Made by a program: the position numbers and the translations under genes
The notes under the pieces: model-generated
The model's database searches: none
Told to the model about the DNA's origin: nothing
Seen by the model: the letters and a program-made list of their open reading frames with translations, nothing else
In this document: positions 1 to 7,769 of the stretch, piece by piece
Position numbering within the stretch: position 1 is the stretch's first letter
Layout: each line of letters begins with the position of its first letter
Origin: a virus
Reading direction: 5' to 3' (one strand)
Length of the DNA stretch: 32,464 nt
Virus record (IMG/VR): IMGVR_UViG_3300013306_000043
Span: 1-32,464 of that record

Positions 1-1
1 A

Positions 2-607
2 GGCGTGCCCTCCGGGACGTTGACGGCGAAGGAACTGAACCTCAACTACCCGGCGATCGCGTTGGCGAAGATCACCCTGCCCGCCTCCACCGGCACCGTG
101 ACGTCCGCGATGATCACGGATTTGCGGAAGGTCGCCCAGCCGCGGCGTGACCGGTCCATGCTGGTCATCTTCCCCACGGGCGACTGGCACGCCGGCACCG
201 CCCAGCAGATGCCAACCTCCGGGTACAACACGTGGCCCATCGCCCTCGCGCAACGCCCCTACGTGACCGTCCCCGACTGGGCGACGCGGGTTGATATTGT
301 CGCGCACCTCTCCGGCGTCCTCTACGTCAAGACCGCAGACGGCAACGACACGATTGCAGGGACGCAGACCCGGCTGGGCTACACCCTGCCCCCGTCCCAG
401 AACAGCATCCTGATCCAGAACGGGCCCGACGCCGGCGGACGCTTCACGTACACGATCAGCGGCACCCACGCCATCGACGCCGCCACCCGGGGCACCACCC
501 AGGCCATCGACATCCAGGCCGTCCGCTCCGCCGGCACCGGCACATGGTACGGCGACTACCAGTCCACCATCGTCCTCGATTGGGAGTTCTCCGAGGGCGC
601 CGTATGA
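2..607 (+). CDS. Minor tail protein, C-terminal part (5' end outside window)
   Basis: The open frame runs in from the left edge. A GTG at position 5 is available but has no visible ribosome site and is probably internal. The visible 200 residues begin with a segment of the form NYPAIALAKITLPAS..., followed by SAMITDLRKVAQPRR. That arrangement is common in minor tail or baseplate-like proteins of actinobacterial siphoviruses, where a core domain ends with this I-T-D-L-R motif. The rest is beta-rich with no catalytic motif. The TGA stop overlaps the next ATG (ATGA, 604-607), so the two genes are translationally coupled. Assignment to tail rests on this motif and on the two tail genes that follow; the exact role is unknown. 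Confidence 0.7.
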   Translation, partial: GVPSGTLTAKELNLNYPAIALAKITLPASTGTVTSAMITDLRKVAQPRRDRSMLVIFPTGDWHAGTAQQMPTSGYNTWPIALAQRPYVTVPDWATRVDIVAHLSGVLYVKTADGNDTIAGTQTRLGYTLPPSQNSILIQNGPDAGGRFTYTISGTHAIDAATRGTTQAIDIQAVRSAGTGTWYGDYQSTIVLDWEFSEGAV

Positions 608-2049
608 GTTGGCGGTTCCACCTCCAGTCCCTCCCTGACCGGACGTGGATCGACCGGGATGTTCCGTTGCTGGGGGCGCAGGTCATCCAGGCTGTTAGCG
701 GGCCGGGGTCCATCAGCGGGTACTTGCCGCGCAGTTACCAGAACCTCGCCGCCGTCAAAGAGTGGGGCGCGCTGCTCGTCGCGGAACAGGACACCGGCAA
801 CCCGGTCGCCGCGATCGTGGACATGGTCACCACCGAACCGTCCACCGGACGGCTGAAAGTTGAGGCCGGCGGGTTCTCCATGTACCCGACCGGGATGCCA
901 TGGGTGGACGCAGACTACTCCGGCATCCAGGTGGACCCGCTCGACATCACCCGCATGATCTGGACCAGCTTGCAGAACAAGGCGTCCGGGGACCTCGGCG
1001 TCGTACTGGACACCACCACCTCCACGGTGCGCCTCGGCATCCCGGAAGACCCGAAGTTGACAGCGGCGAAAGCCGGGGTCACCACGGCAGCATCGGCGGA
1101 AGCCAGCGCTAAGGCCGCGTACAACTCCGCCGCAGCGGCGAAGAACGCCACCCGCGTGAACTTGCTGGCGGCGGGCGGGCTGGGCGGGACCGGGCTTGTG
1201 ATTTGGCAGGACTCCGCACCAGCCGGGACGCGCCGATCCACCAAGAACCTGTGGATCGACAAGAACGACGCGAACAAAGCGTATGTGTGGACGGGTAAGA
1301 AATGGGACCTGCAAACGGTGTCAACGCAGGCGACCATCAACACCCTGCTCGCCAATTACAACAACGCGACGGCAGCACCGCAACAGGCGACATGGGCCAC
1401 GGCGAAGAAGGCCCTCGCCGCGGCACGGAAGACGAAGTCCGCGATCAACGGCGGGGACGCTCAACCCTTCACGCTCACCTGGTGGGAGAACCACGACCTC
1501 GGCCAGATCGTCAACGACCTGGCGAAGAACACCCCGTTCGACTACCGGGAATCCTCGGCATGGAACGGGGAAGACATCACCCACCGCCTCGAACTCGGCA
1601 CCCCCACACTGGGCGGTCGGCGCGATGACCTGCGCTTCGAGGTCGGCGTCAACGTGTCCGTACCCCCGCCGTTGTTGGAACGGGACTACGCATCCGAGGT
1701 GATCGTTCTCGGCTCAGGCACGGGCCGGGCAATGATCTCCGCCACAGCTACGGGCAACCCGGGCAGGGTACGCCGCGCAACTGTGGTGCAGCGCAAAGAC
1801 ATCGGCAAAAGGGACAAGGCCGACGTCGCGGCCCGGGCTGAGGTCGCCAAACGTTCCGCGGAATGGGTGTTCACCACCCTCGACATCTTCGACCACCCTT
1901 ACGCCCCTTACGGGTCCTTCCGTCCCGGGGACTACATCTACGTGACCGGCGACACCGGATGGCGGGTACTAGACGACTGGGTCCGGGTGTTGGAGATCCA
2001 ATCCGACTGTGTCACCGGCGGGATCAACTTGAAAGTGGAGGCAGCATGA
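604..2049 (+). CDS. Minor tail protein, Gp37-like
   Basis: 481 residues. The N-terminus (DRDVPLLGAQVIQAVSGPGS) matches the opening of the siphovirus Gp37-like tail protein family: an early segment ending in a GPGS turn, followed by a Y-Q-N-L/W-G-A-L-L stretch describing a tail-tip beta domain. A middle section (about residues 155-190) is Ala/Lys-rich and probably helical. The C-terminal third (residues 420-481) again looks beta-rich. I chose ATG 604 over the upstream GTG at 544, which would lie entirely inside the previous gene; ATG 604 has a GAGGG-type site in the end of that gene and an ATGA overlap. The gene ends in Glu-Ala-Ala-stop, formed by the Shine-Dalgarno sequence of the next gene. 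Family assignment is by memory of sequence pattern. Confidence 0.7.
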   Translation: MSWRFHLQSLPDRTWIDRDVPLLGAQVIQAVSGPGSISGYLPRSYQNLAAVKEWGALLVAEQDTGNPVAAIVDMVTTEPSTGRLKVEAGGFSMYPTGMPWVDADYSGIQVDPLDITRMIWTSLQNKASGDLGVVLDTTTSTVRLGIPEDPKLTAAKAGVTTAASAEASAKAAYNSAAAAKNATRVNLLAAGGLGGTGLVIWQDSAPAGTRRSTKNLWIDKNDANKAYVWTGKKWDLQTVSTQATINTLLANYNNATAAPQQATWATAKKALAAARKTKSAINGGDAQPFTLTWWENHDLGQIVNDLAKNTPFDYRESSAWNGEDITHRLELGTPTLGGRRDDLRFEVGVNVSVPPPLLERDYASEVIVLGSGTGRAMISATATGNPGRVRRATVVQRKDIGKRDKADVAARAEVAKRSAEWVFTTLDIFDHPYAPYGSFRPGDYIYVTGDTGWRVLDDWVRVLEIQSDCVTGGINLKVEAA

Positions 2050-3737
2050 GCGAGCTACGCGACACGGCCCGTTGGCTGTCGAAACAGTTGACCGCCAACC
2101 AGGCGTCGATCAGTGCGTTGTCGGCCCCGCAGTTGGCTACCTCGTCCATTGAGGCGGGCGCGGTCGTGGAGTACGACGCCGACGGCACACTGGTGTCGGC
2201 GATCGGCTCACAGTTCGACGGCACCCACGCCGCGGTCACGTTGGGCGGACCCGTCCCGCCGGAGCCCGTCCCCCCGACCGTTACCCCGGGCATCAACACC
2301 GCCGAGGTCCGCTGGAACGGTCTGTTCGTAGATGATGGGCTCTCCCCAATGGACTTCTCCCACGTGACGGTGCACGCCTCACAGTTGGAGTCCTTCACCC
2401 CGGACAACACCACCCAGCAGGCCACGATCACCGGCGAGTCCGGGGACATTGCAACGTTGGCGCTGGACGCCGGGCAATGGTACTTCCTGCTCGTGGCAGT
2501 GTCGAAGGCGGGCAAGTGGTCCTACCCGTCCGACACTGTCCTCGCCGAGGTGACGGACGCCGTCCAGGACATCACCACGAACGACTCCCTCAACGTGTTG
2601 AACTCCTCGGGCACGACTGTCGCGACGATCAGCGCCGCCGGGGACATGGCCGCGAACAGCATCAACGTCGCAACGGACATCACCATCGCCGGTACGACCC
2701 TGTCCAGCAGCCTCAACAGCAACGGCAAGGGGTTGATGGCGTGGGCGTCTAGGTTCACGAACGGCACCTACTATGCGGCACTAACCGAACAGCCATACCT
2801 GCACCTCCAAGTCGACGGGCTCAAAGCGGGGCGGGCCTACATGGTCCAGACGACGCCCATCCACATGCAAAGCGACACGACCAACTCGGACACCCTAGTC
2901 AAACTGCACCTCGGGCCCAGCGGCAGGCCTGCCACGACCAGCGACCCGGTCATTGATCAAGGGTACTCAATCCCCAACTCGGGGAACACCAGCCAGCGGT
3001 CTCCCGTAACGTTCAACCGGCTACTCACCCCGAACACGGACGGCAGCATCTCTTTGCTCATCGGCTACCAGGTAGCCACCACCGGGCGGGGAAAGATCCA
3101 GGCGGACGGCTTCCGGCCCGTCATGATGACCGTGACCGACATCGGCCTTGGGATGCCGATGACCGGTGAGGAACGCAACGGGTCCGCCGACGCCGCATCA
3201 GGCGCAACGGGCGGCGGAGAAATCACGCCCCCGTCAGTGGTGAAGAACTACGACCAGACGTGGAGCGCACTCGCCTCCCCGAACGGTTGGCAGTCGTTCA
3301 ATGGTGACGGGACGGTCTACCCCGGGAACAACGCGTACATGTATCAGGGCCCATCGACCCTGATAGGCAGCAACGGCGACGTGTCCTCGATGGCGGTCTT
3401 CCCCGACCTGACCGGCACCCTAGCCGGGGCGACCGTCACGGGCGTGTGGGCGTACGTGTACTTCGACTATTGGGCTAACAGTGCCGGTGGTGACGCGTAC
3501 TTCGCCCTGCACGGGATGAGCGCGGTGACGGCGACCAAGCCGGCGCTGTCGTACTCCACCTATGCGGTGTCTACGGCATGGCCGCAGGCGTCGGGGCGGT
3601 GGATCAAGATCGACTCCTCCACTTACGCGGGCTGGGCTGCCGGCACGCATAAGGGCTTCACTCTTGGCGGGTCCGGTTCGACCGAAGCCTATGGTTCCGC
3701 GCACAACCCGCAGCTTCGCATCACCTGGACCAAGTAA
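2046..3737 (+). CDS. Minor tail protein with C-terminal beta-sandwich-like domain
   Basis: 563 residues starting at an ATG that overlaps the previous stop and is preceded by GGAGG. Residues 1-70 are partly helical and probably attach to the tail. Residues 75-190 resemble a fibronectin-like beta module (PPEPVPPTVTPGINTAEVRW... to TVLAEVTDAVQ). The middle contains a jelly-roll-like region (about residues 240-370). The last 165 residues carry a beta domain with a FPDLTGTLAGATVTGVWAYV segment and a late YGSAHNPQLRITW strand, a pattern seen in actinophage tail proteins and sometimes described as carbohydrate-binding-like. A structural role at the tail tip, possibly contacting host cell wall, is inferred. 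It is the last gene of the tail block before a hairpin. Confidence 0.65.
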   Translation: MSELRDTARWLSKQLTANQASISALSAPQLATSSIEAGAVVEYDADGTLVSAIGSQFDGTHAAVTLGGPVPPEPVPPTVTPGINTAEVRWNGLFVDDGLSPMDFSHVTVHASQLESFTPDNTTQQATITGESGDIATLALDAGQWYFLLVAVSKAGKWSYPSDTVLAEVTDAVQDITTNDSLNVLNSSGTTVATISAAGDMAANSINVATDITIAGTTLSSSLNSNGKGLMAWASRFTNGTYYAALTEQPYLHLQVDGLKAGRAYMVQTTPIHMQSDTTNSDTLVKLHLGPSGRPATTSDPVIDQGYSIPNSGNTSQRSPVTFNRLLTPNTDGSISLLIGYQVATTGRGKIQADGFRPVMMTVTDIGLGMPMTGEERNGSADAASGATGGGEITPPSVVKNYDQTWSALASPNGWQSFNGDGTVYPGNNAYMYQGPSTLIGSNGDVSSMAVFPDLTGTLAGATVTGVWAYVYFDYWANSAGGDAYFALHGMSAVTATKPALSYSTYAVSTAWPQASGRWIKIDSSTYAGWAAGTHKGFTLGGSGSTEAYGSAHNPQLRITWTK

Positions 3738-3742
3738 CAAAC

Positions 3743-3775
3743 GTGCGGCCCCGGAGTAGAAGTCCGGGGCCACAC
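3743..3775 (+). terminator. Hairpin after the tail operon
   Basis: A 9-bp G/C-rich stem (3747-3755 with 3763-3771, loop 7 nt) can be extended by GTG/CAC across one mismatch. It begins 9 bp after the stop of the last tail gene. There is no U-run, which is common for hairpin terminators in high-GC actinophages, so it may be only a partial terminator or a 3' end stabiliser. Confidence 0.55.
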
Positions 3776-3814
3776 ACCCCCACACAGTCACGCCTATTTA
3801 GGAGGCCCGCCCGC

Positions 3815-3856
3815 ATGGGTGAACGCAACACTACGCCCGCAACCGGGCGGACCTGA
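3815..3856 (+). CDS. 13-residue leader ORF in front of the lysis cassette
   Basis: A perfect AGGAGG (3800-3805) lies 9 nt before ATG 3815, which opens a 13-codon frame (MGERNTTPATGRT). Its TGA shares bases with the ATG of the next gene (TGATG, 3854-3858). The next gene has no good ribosome site of its own, so its translation probably depends on ribosomes finishing this leader and restarting. Such a short leader could set the level or timing of the lysis proteins. Whether the peptide itself does anything is unknown. The alternative is that the AGGAGG serves the downstream start directly, but the distance of about 50 nt is too large. Confidence 0.5.
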   Translation: MGERNTTPATGRT

Positions 3857-4380
3857 TGAGCGACATGCCAATGTTCAAACCACCGTCAGACCCTTCCGAG
3901 CTGACCACAGCCCAGATCCTCCGGGAAACGGCGATACTGCGGGAACTGTTGGAAACCAATGTCGGCGGGGTCAGCGCCGTGGTGGAGCAGAAGTTCATGG
4001 CCGTGGACCGGCAGTTTGATCTGGTCGAACGGATGCGCGTCGAACAGAAGAAGGACACCAAGGACGCCGTCGACGCCGCCCTCACCGCCCAGAAAGAGGC
4101 CGTGAAGGAACAGACCACCGCGTTCGGGTTGGCGACCGCTAAGAGCGAGGCGGCGATGACTGAGCAGTTGAAGCAGCTCAACGCCACCTTCACCGCCGCG
4201 ATCAAGGGCGTCACCGACCTGTTGAACGACACGAAAGACCGCATTAGCAAGGTCGAAGCGATGCGTGTTGGCGGGGCTGACGTCCGTGAGAACCGGCGCG
4301 CTGACACGGCAATCATGATCGCCGCCGTCGGTGGCATCATCGCGGCGGGGTCAACCATTTACACCATCGTCCACGGATAG
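3856..4380 (+). CDS. Coiled-coil protein with C-terminal membrane anchor, lysis cassette
   Basis: 174 residues. Residues 15-145 are predicted from composition to be a long amphipathic, charged helix (RVEQKKDTKDAVDAALTAQK and following) ending in a hydrophobic segment at about 150-171 (IMIAAVGGIIAAGSTIYTIV). Proteins of this shape occur next to the endolysin in many actinophages and are annotated as holin-like or lysis-associated membrane proteins. The single C-terminal anchor with a cytoplasmic coiled coil does not resemble a classical two-helix holin, which is present at 5195. A helper role (holin partner, or envelope protein analogous to a spanin) is therefore inference. Translation is likely coupled to the leader ORF through TGATG. 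Confidence 0.6.
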   Translation: MSDMPMFKPPSDPSELTTAQILRETAILRELLETNVGGVSAVVEQKFMAVDRQFDLVERMRVEQKKDTKDAVDAALTAQKEAVKEQTTAFGLATAKSEAAMTEQLKQLNATFTAAIKGVTDLLNDTKDRISKVEAMRVGGADVRENRRADTAIMIAAVGGIIAAGSTIYTIVHG

Positions 4381-4388
4381 GGGCGCAC

Positions 4389-5186
4389 ATGACAACCATC
4401 AATGAGTCGTATACGGCGAAGGGCTACACCCCCGCCTCTCAGGTCTCCCAAGTGTTCGGGCAGCCCCGGACCATCAAGGGCATTGTCATTCACCACTGGG
4501 GCGCGCTCGGGCAGCGGCACCAAGACGTTGTGGACTTCTTCGTCAACGGGCCCGGCACGACCTCGGCGCACTTCGTAGTGTCCGCAGGCCGGATCGACTG
4601 CCTTGTGTCCCCGCTAGATGCTGCCTGGCACTCGGGTAACGCGGTCGGGAACGCCACGACAATCGGCATTGAATGCCACCCGGAAGCGACCGACGCGGAC
4701 TACGCCACCGTAGCCGAACTCGTCAACTTCCTCCGCAGCACCTACGGTTCCCTGCCACTGAGCCCGCACCGGCAATGGAACCAGACCGCATGTCCCGGTG
4801 TGTGGGATCTTCCCCGGATCGACCGGATCGCCGCCGGCTCCGCAGCCATCGCCCCGCAAAGCACCCCAACCAAACAGGAGGCCGACATGCCAACCCTTGA
4901 CGAAATCTTCAACCACCCGATCCCGCGGGCTGGCGGTCAGCCTGGCGTCACCACTCTGGGCGCGTTCGTCGCCTACTGGGATGCGAACAACGCCAACACC
5001 CGCAAGATGATCAACGCCATCCCTCCCGCCGTGCTGAACCAGACGTTCAAGCTCGCCGACGGGACCGTCACGAACCTCTCCGGCATCCTTACCGCGATCC
5101 ACGCGACCCCCACCGCGACTGGCGCCGTTGCCCCTGCGGACCCGCTCGCCGTGGTCCACGCCCTCCGCGACCAGCTCAACAAGTAG
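4389..5186 (+). CDS. Endolysin, N-acetylmuramoyl-L-alanine amidase (Amidase_2/PGRP fold)
   Basis: 265 residues. The N-terminal 150 residues form an Amidase_2/T7-lysozyme-like zinc amidase, which cuts the bond between muramic acid and the stem peptide of peptidoglycan. Expected zinc ligands are visible: His35 (in GIVIHHWG), His127 (LSPHRQW) and Cys135 (TACPG). The conserved IGIE segment has Glu95, and AWHSG has His81. Residues 150-166 are a linker, and residues 167-265 a separate C-terminal domain of unknown fold, probably for cell-wall binding. An AGGAGG followed by an in-frame ATG sits exactly at the start of that domain (see separate entry). No signal peptide is seen, so export depends on the holin. 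It starts 8 bp after the preceding gene with AGGGG as ribosome site. Confidence 0.9.
   Translation: MTTINESYTAKGYTPASQVSQVFGQPRTIKGIVIHHWGALGQRHQDVVDFFVNGPGTTSAHFVVSAGRIDCLVSPLDAAWHSGNAVGNATTIGIECHPEATDADYATVAELVNFLRSTYGSLPLSPHRQWNQTACPGVWDLPRIDRIAAGSAAIAPQSTPTKQEADMPTLDEIFNHPIPRAGGQPGVTTLGAFVAYWDANNANTRKMINAIPPAVLNQTFKLADGTVTNLSGILTAIHATPTATGAVAPADPLAVVHALRDQLNK
4887..5186 (+). CDS. Internal in-frame start: free C-terminal (cell-wall-binding?) domain of the endolysin
   Basis: Inside the endolysin gene, AGGAGG at 4876-4881 is followed after 5 nt by ATG 4887, in frame with the amidase (Met167). This is a better ribosome site than that of the full-length protein. The product would be 99 residues beginning MPTLDEIFNHPIPRAGG. 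It starts precisely after the catalytic domain and linker. Known precedents exist for Gram-positive phage endolysins whose binding domain is also made separately from an internal start and assembles with the full-length enzyme. That this happens here is inferred only from the site and its position. Confidence 0.55.
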   Translation: MPTLDEIFNHPIPRAGGQPGVTTLGAFVAYWDANNANTRKMINAIPPAVLNQTFKLADGTVTNLSGILTAIHATPTATGAVAPADPLAVVHALRDQLNK

Positions 5187-5194
5187 GAGACACC

Positions 5195-5518
5195 ATGACT
5201 AACACCCCCGTATCCCCGAAGGTCAAGGCCGGCGCGAACTGGGCCGCTTATGCGACCCTCGCCCTGACCCTGCTGTCCACCCTGACCCCGGGTTCTTTGG
5301 ACTTCCTCGGCAAGTTCGCCCCACTCGCTTACGGCGTTGTGGTCGGTGCCACCTACGCGCTCGGCGCCTACCTGAAGGCTGACCCGCTACGGGCGGCACC
5401 CGCGGATACGGCTACCGTAGACGCCCCCGCAGCCCCGCCCAGCGTCTACCCTGCCACCGCTGTCGCTGAGGCCGAAGCCGTACCGGTCGAAGTCACGCCC
5501 ATCGTCCCCAGCCTCTAA
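5195..5518 (+). CDS. Holin
   Basis: 107 residues with AGGAGA in front of ATG 5195. After a short polar N-terminus there are two hydrophobic stretches, about residues 14-32 (WAAYATLALTLLSTLTPG) and 40-60 (FAPLAYGVVVGATYALGAYL), joined by a short turn containing SLDFLG. The last 45 residues are Ala/Pro/Val/Glu-rich and soluble. This matches the two-membrane-segment holins of actinophages, and its place directly after the endolysin supports the role. It would form membrane lesions that release the amidase at the programmed time. The acidic rather than basic tail is slightly unusual. Confidence 0.75.
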   Translation: MTNTPVSPKVKAGANWAAYATLALTLLSTLTPGSLDFLGKFAPLAYGVVVGATYALGAYLKADPLRAAPADTATVDAPAAPPSVYPATAVAEAEAVPVEVTPIVPSL

Positions 5519-5546
5519 CCCTCCGCCCGCCTGACAAGGAGCCCCC

Positions 5547-7382
5547 ATGACCTACCCGGCAGGAGTGCAGCTCAACACGCTGACATTCAATAGCCCCGCC
5601 ACCTACCTCGGCAACCCCGTGACCAGGACCGAGATCACGGTGCAGGTAAGCGCCGGCGTCGTGTGGGCTGCGACGGGCGAGACCATCAAAGACATCACCT
5701 CCGCGGTCGCCCTCGGGCCCGGGATGCCGGGGGCGGTGACGTTCCCCGCCGTAGACCAGTCCGGTTACACGAACCAGTCGGGGACCACGATCACGATGTG
5801 GTCCTACTCGGTGACGCGCAAAATGTTCTTCGGGTCCTCGTCCGTCGTGGTGCAGAAGAACTGGCAGCCGCTGACAGGTCAGGCCACCACCGACTTCGAC
5901 GCCCTGCCCGCAGGCACCCCTGCAACGCCGGCCCCTGTCTTCCCGGTGACATCCGTTGCCGGGAAGTCCGGGACCGTGGCAGCCTCAGACTTGGCGACAG
6001 CTATTGCCCCGCTCCTGCCACTCCCTGACCTGCCCGGGAAACTCAACACCACCGCAGTCGGGGCCGCGTTAGGTGTCGCGCCGCTCGACTCGGGCTCCAA
6101 GGTCCCCGACGCGAACCTGCCCGCTGCGTCGAACGCCGCCGCAGTCGCCGCGAAGGTTGATAAGTCGGCCCTGGCGGCAACCTCAGACGCGACCGCGTAC
6201 CTCAACAACGTGGCGCTCCTGTGTCAGTTCCCCGTCCGTGAGAACGGCGAAGTGTCGTGGCCGCAAGGGTTTAGCATCAACAAAGCCGCTGACGAGATCT
6301 ACGTGTCCAACCAGAACGGCACAGAGCTACGCATCGACGTGCGGACGCTGTCAACCGGTGTGCGGAAATCATCCAAGATCATCACCACCCAGGCCTCGAC
6401 ATGGTCCCAGGGGCTCCCGTGGTTCTACAATGGCAGCAGTCAGCTGTGCTTCATTGTCCGGATAACCACAAGCGCGCAGGCGAACCCGTCAACCTATGCG
6501 ATCTACAACTACACGACCGGCGTTCTTGGCGCGAACATCAACATCAACGGGTCAACGAACGCGGACGTGTGCGGCAACTTCTTCGTCACCTCGGATGCGT
6601 GGGTGAAGAACGCCAACTTCTTCTACATCTACGACTGGGCAAGCATCCAGGCGGGTACGCCTAACCTGCTGGTAACCATACCGTTGGAGAACGCCGGGAC
6701 GCCCACGCTCGGCAAGGTGCAGGGCATCGCCATTGTCGGCTCGCACCTGTACTTCATTCATGGTGAGCAGGGCGCAAACCCCGCCATCACGGTCTTCTCA
6801 ATGTCGGGGCGTCTGGTTACGACCCGGAACTACTCGCTTGCGGACTTCCAGACGACAGTGAACACGCTGCTTCCTGGTTCCCTGACGAACAACGGCTATC
6901 TCTACGAGAACGAGAGCGGCACGAACCTGGACGGCAAGCTCGTCACGATGCAGATCGTCAACAACAACCCCGCCGTGACCGCGCAGGGTGTTTGCTTGGT
7001 TCTTCAACACAACCGGGTTGACGGCGTACCGATAAAGGGAACTCCGGCCCCTACCTACGTGTATGACACGGGCTGGCAGCCGCTCACCCTGGAGGGTACG
7101 TGGACTGTCGCGAACAGCACCCCGCCCATGTACCGGCGTATCGGTAACGAGGTCAGGTTCAAGGGCGCTGTCACGAACACGACAGCGTCAACGACGCTCT
7201 CACCCTTCACAACACTGCCTGTTGGATTCCGCCCGCTGGAACAGTGCGGGTATGCGATCTCATCCAACGCCAACACGGTAATGAACTTGCAGATCCTCAC
7301 CAGCGGATCCATGCAGCTCTACTCCGCCGCGGTAACAACGGCGTGGCGTCAGCTCAACGGCGTCCGGTTCCTGCTCGACTAG
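5547..7382 (+). CDS. Tail fibre / receptor-binding-like protein
   Basis: 611 residues, with AAGGAG before ATG 5547. Residues 1-135 form a beta-rich attachment-type domain that is clearly related to the N-terminus of the protein at 23361: shared features are TFN-P, VWAATG/IWAATN, VDQ-G and a PVTSV-G-G-V motif near residue 131. Residues 165-205 are Ala-rich (LDSGSKVPDANLPAASNAAA), as in trimeric phage tail-repeat stalks. Residues 220-500 contain repeated beta strands with a SWPQGFSINKAADEIYVSN motif resembling a beta-propeller blade. The C-terminal 90 residues (from WQPLTLEGTWTVANSTPPMY) look like a receptor-binding tip. Binding to the host surface is inferred from this layout and its place between lysis and integration genes. 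Confidence 0.65.
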   Translation: MTYPAGVQLNTLTFNSPATYLGNPVTRTEITVQVSAGVVWAATGETIKDITSAVALGPGMPGAVTFPAVDQSGYTNQSGTTITMWSYSVTRKMFFGSSSVVVQKNWQPLTGQATTDFDALPAGTPATPAPVFPVTSVAGKSGTVAASDLATAIAPLLPLPDLPGKLNTTAVGAALGVAPLDSGSKVPDANLPAASNAAAVAAKVDKSALAATSDATAYLNNVALLCQFPVRENGEVSWPQGFSINKAADEIYVSNQNGTELRIDVRTLSTGVRKSSKIITTQASTWSQGLPWFYNGSSQLCFIVRITTSAQANPSTYAIYNYTTGVLGANININGSTNADVCGNFFVTSDAWVKNANFFYIYDWASIQAGTPNLLVTIPLENAGTPTLGKVQGIAIVGSHLYFIHGEQGANPAITVFSMSGRLVTTRNYSLADFQTTVNTLLPGSLTNNGYLYENESGTNLDGKLVTMQIVNNNPAVTAQGVCLVLQHNRVDGVPIKGTPAPTYVYDTGWQPLTLEGTWTVANSTPPMYRRIGNEVRFKGAVTNTTASTTLSPFTTLPVGFRPLEQCGYAISSNANTVMNLQILTSGSMQLYSAAVTTAWRQLNGVRFLLD

Positions 7383-7531
7383 GCGAGGAGCTCGCGGATC
7401 GCGTCTTCGTAGTCCTTGGCGATCTCCGCAACAGGCCGCCCGGGCGCCGGGTCCCATTCGTCCGCGTATTTCCCGCTGGTCACGTCCTGGTACTCCACTG
7501 TCAGGCTTAGAAGCCTCTCCCCAATAGTCAT
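7379..7531 (-). CDS. Small acidic protein, convergent with the tail fibre gene
   Basis: 50 residues if started at ATG 7531 (MTIGERLLSLTVEYQDVTSG...). The frame is open up to 7606 but the upstream part overlaps a terminator stem, so the shorter start is preferred. No good ribosome site precedes either start. Codons in the second half strongly prefer G/C in the third position on this strand, which supports a real gene. The stop overlaps the end of the tail fibre gene by 4 bp. I do not recognise the family; the protein is charged and helical at its C-terminus (EIAKDYEDAIRELL). It may be expressed leftward with integration or lysogeny functions. Confidence 0.45.
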   Translation of the reverse strand: MTIGERLLSLTVEYQDVTSGKYADEWDPAPGRPVAEIAKDYEDAIRELLA

Positions 7532-7546
7532 GCACGAAAGCTTACA

Positions 7547-7585
7547 GGCCCCCGCCATCTTCGGATGCGCGGGGGCCTTTTCTTC
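7547..7585 (+). terminator. Strong intrinsic terminator with UUCG loop
   Basis: GGCCCCCGC (7547-7555) pairs with GCGGGGGCC (7569-7577). Inside it, CATC-TTCG-GATG (7556-7567) makes a UUCG-capped inner stem with one bulged C. A T-rich tail (TTTTCTTC) follows at 7578. It ends rightward transcription from the lysis and tail fibre genes before the attachment site. Confidence 0.85.
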
Positions 7586-7587
7586 GT

Positions 7588-7602
7588 TACACCTAGTTTC
7601 GT
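7588..7602 (+). promoter_or_regulatory. Operator-like motif, copy 1 (TACACCTAGTTTCGT)
   Basis: This 15-bp motif lies within a 21-bp stretch (7586-7606) that is repeated exactly at 17682-17702. It is one of a family of copies found outside or at the edge of genes. It sits between the terminator and the candidate attP arm repeats. Confidence 0.5.
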
Positions 7603-7608
7603 TCAATG

Positions 7609-7630
7609 CGTCGAGTAACCGTCGAGTAAC
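7609..7630 (+). repeat. Candidate attP left arm sites: two tandem 11-bp repeats
   Basis: CGTCGAGTAAC occurs twice head to tail with no spacing (7609-7619 and 7620-7630). The same unit recurs as a second tandem pair at 7833-7854, in the same orientation, on the other side of the candidate core. Paired directly repeated arm-type sites on both sides of a core are the known layout of phage tyrosine-integrase attachment sites such as that of mycobacteriophage L5. Confidence 0.6.
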
Positions 7631-7681
7631 CCGCTACTAGGGGTGCGACTTCCGCGCCAATAAAGGGATGTAGGGCTTATG

Positions 7682-7706
7682 TGGTGATTCTGACAGGGAA
7701 TCACCA
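7682..7706. other. Candidate attP core: 9-bp inverted arms around a 7-bp spacer
   Basis: TGGTGATTC (7682-7690) and GAATCACCA (7698-7706) are perfect inverted repeats separated by TGACAGG (7691-7697). Core-binding arms of about this length around a 7-bp strand-exchange region are the expected structure for a tyrosine recombinase. It lies next to the integrase gene and between the tandem arm repeats. No tRNA 3' end resembles it, so the bacterial target cannot be named. A simple hairpin terminator is unlikely because neither side has a T-run. Confidence 0.55.
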
Positions 7707-7707
7707 G

Positions 7708-7722
7708 ACGAAACTAGGTGTG
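7708..7722 (-). promoter_or_regulatory. Operator-like motif, copy 2 (reverse orientation)
   Basis: ACGAAACTAGGTGTG is the reverse complement of copy 1 with one difference at the last base. It abuts the right arm of the candidate attP core, so copies 1 and 2 bracket the left arm repeats and core in opposite orientation. Confidence 0.5.
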
Positions 7723-7734
7723 GTTCTATTCCCT

Positions 7735-7769
7735 ACAGTTACACGAGTTTTCGTTCCCAACGAAACGAG
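7735..7769. promoter_or_regulatory. Operator-like dyad, copies 3 and 4
   Basis: ACAGTTACAC followed by a GTTTTCGT half and, after 5 bp, ACGAAACGAG in reverse. The ACAGTTACAC start and the facing TTTCGT/ACGAAA halves are shared with the dyads at 15291-15328 and 17681-17720. Confidence 0.45.

Noticed and set aside
1863-2045. Upstream extension of the third tail gene to an earlier start
   Set aside because: It lies entirely within the preceding tail gene, while ATG 2046 has GGAGG and an ATGA overlap.
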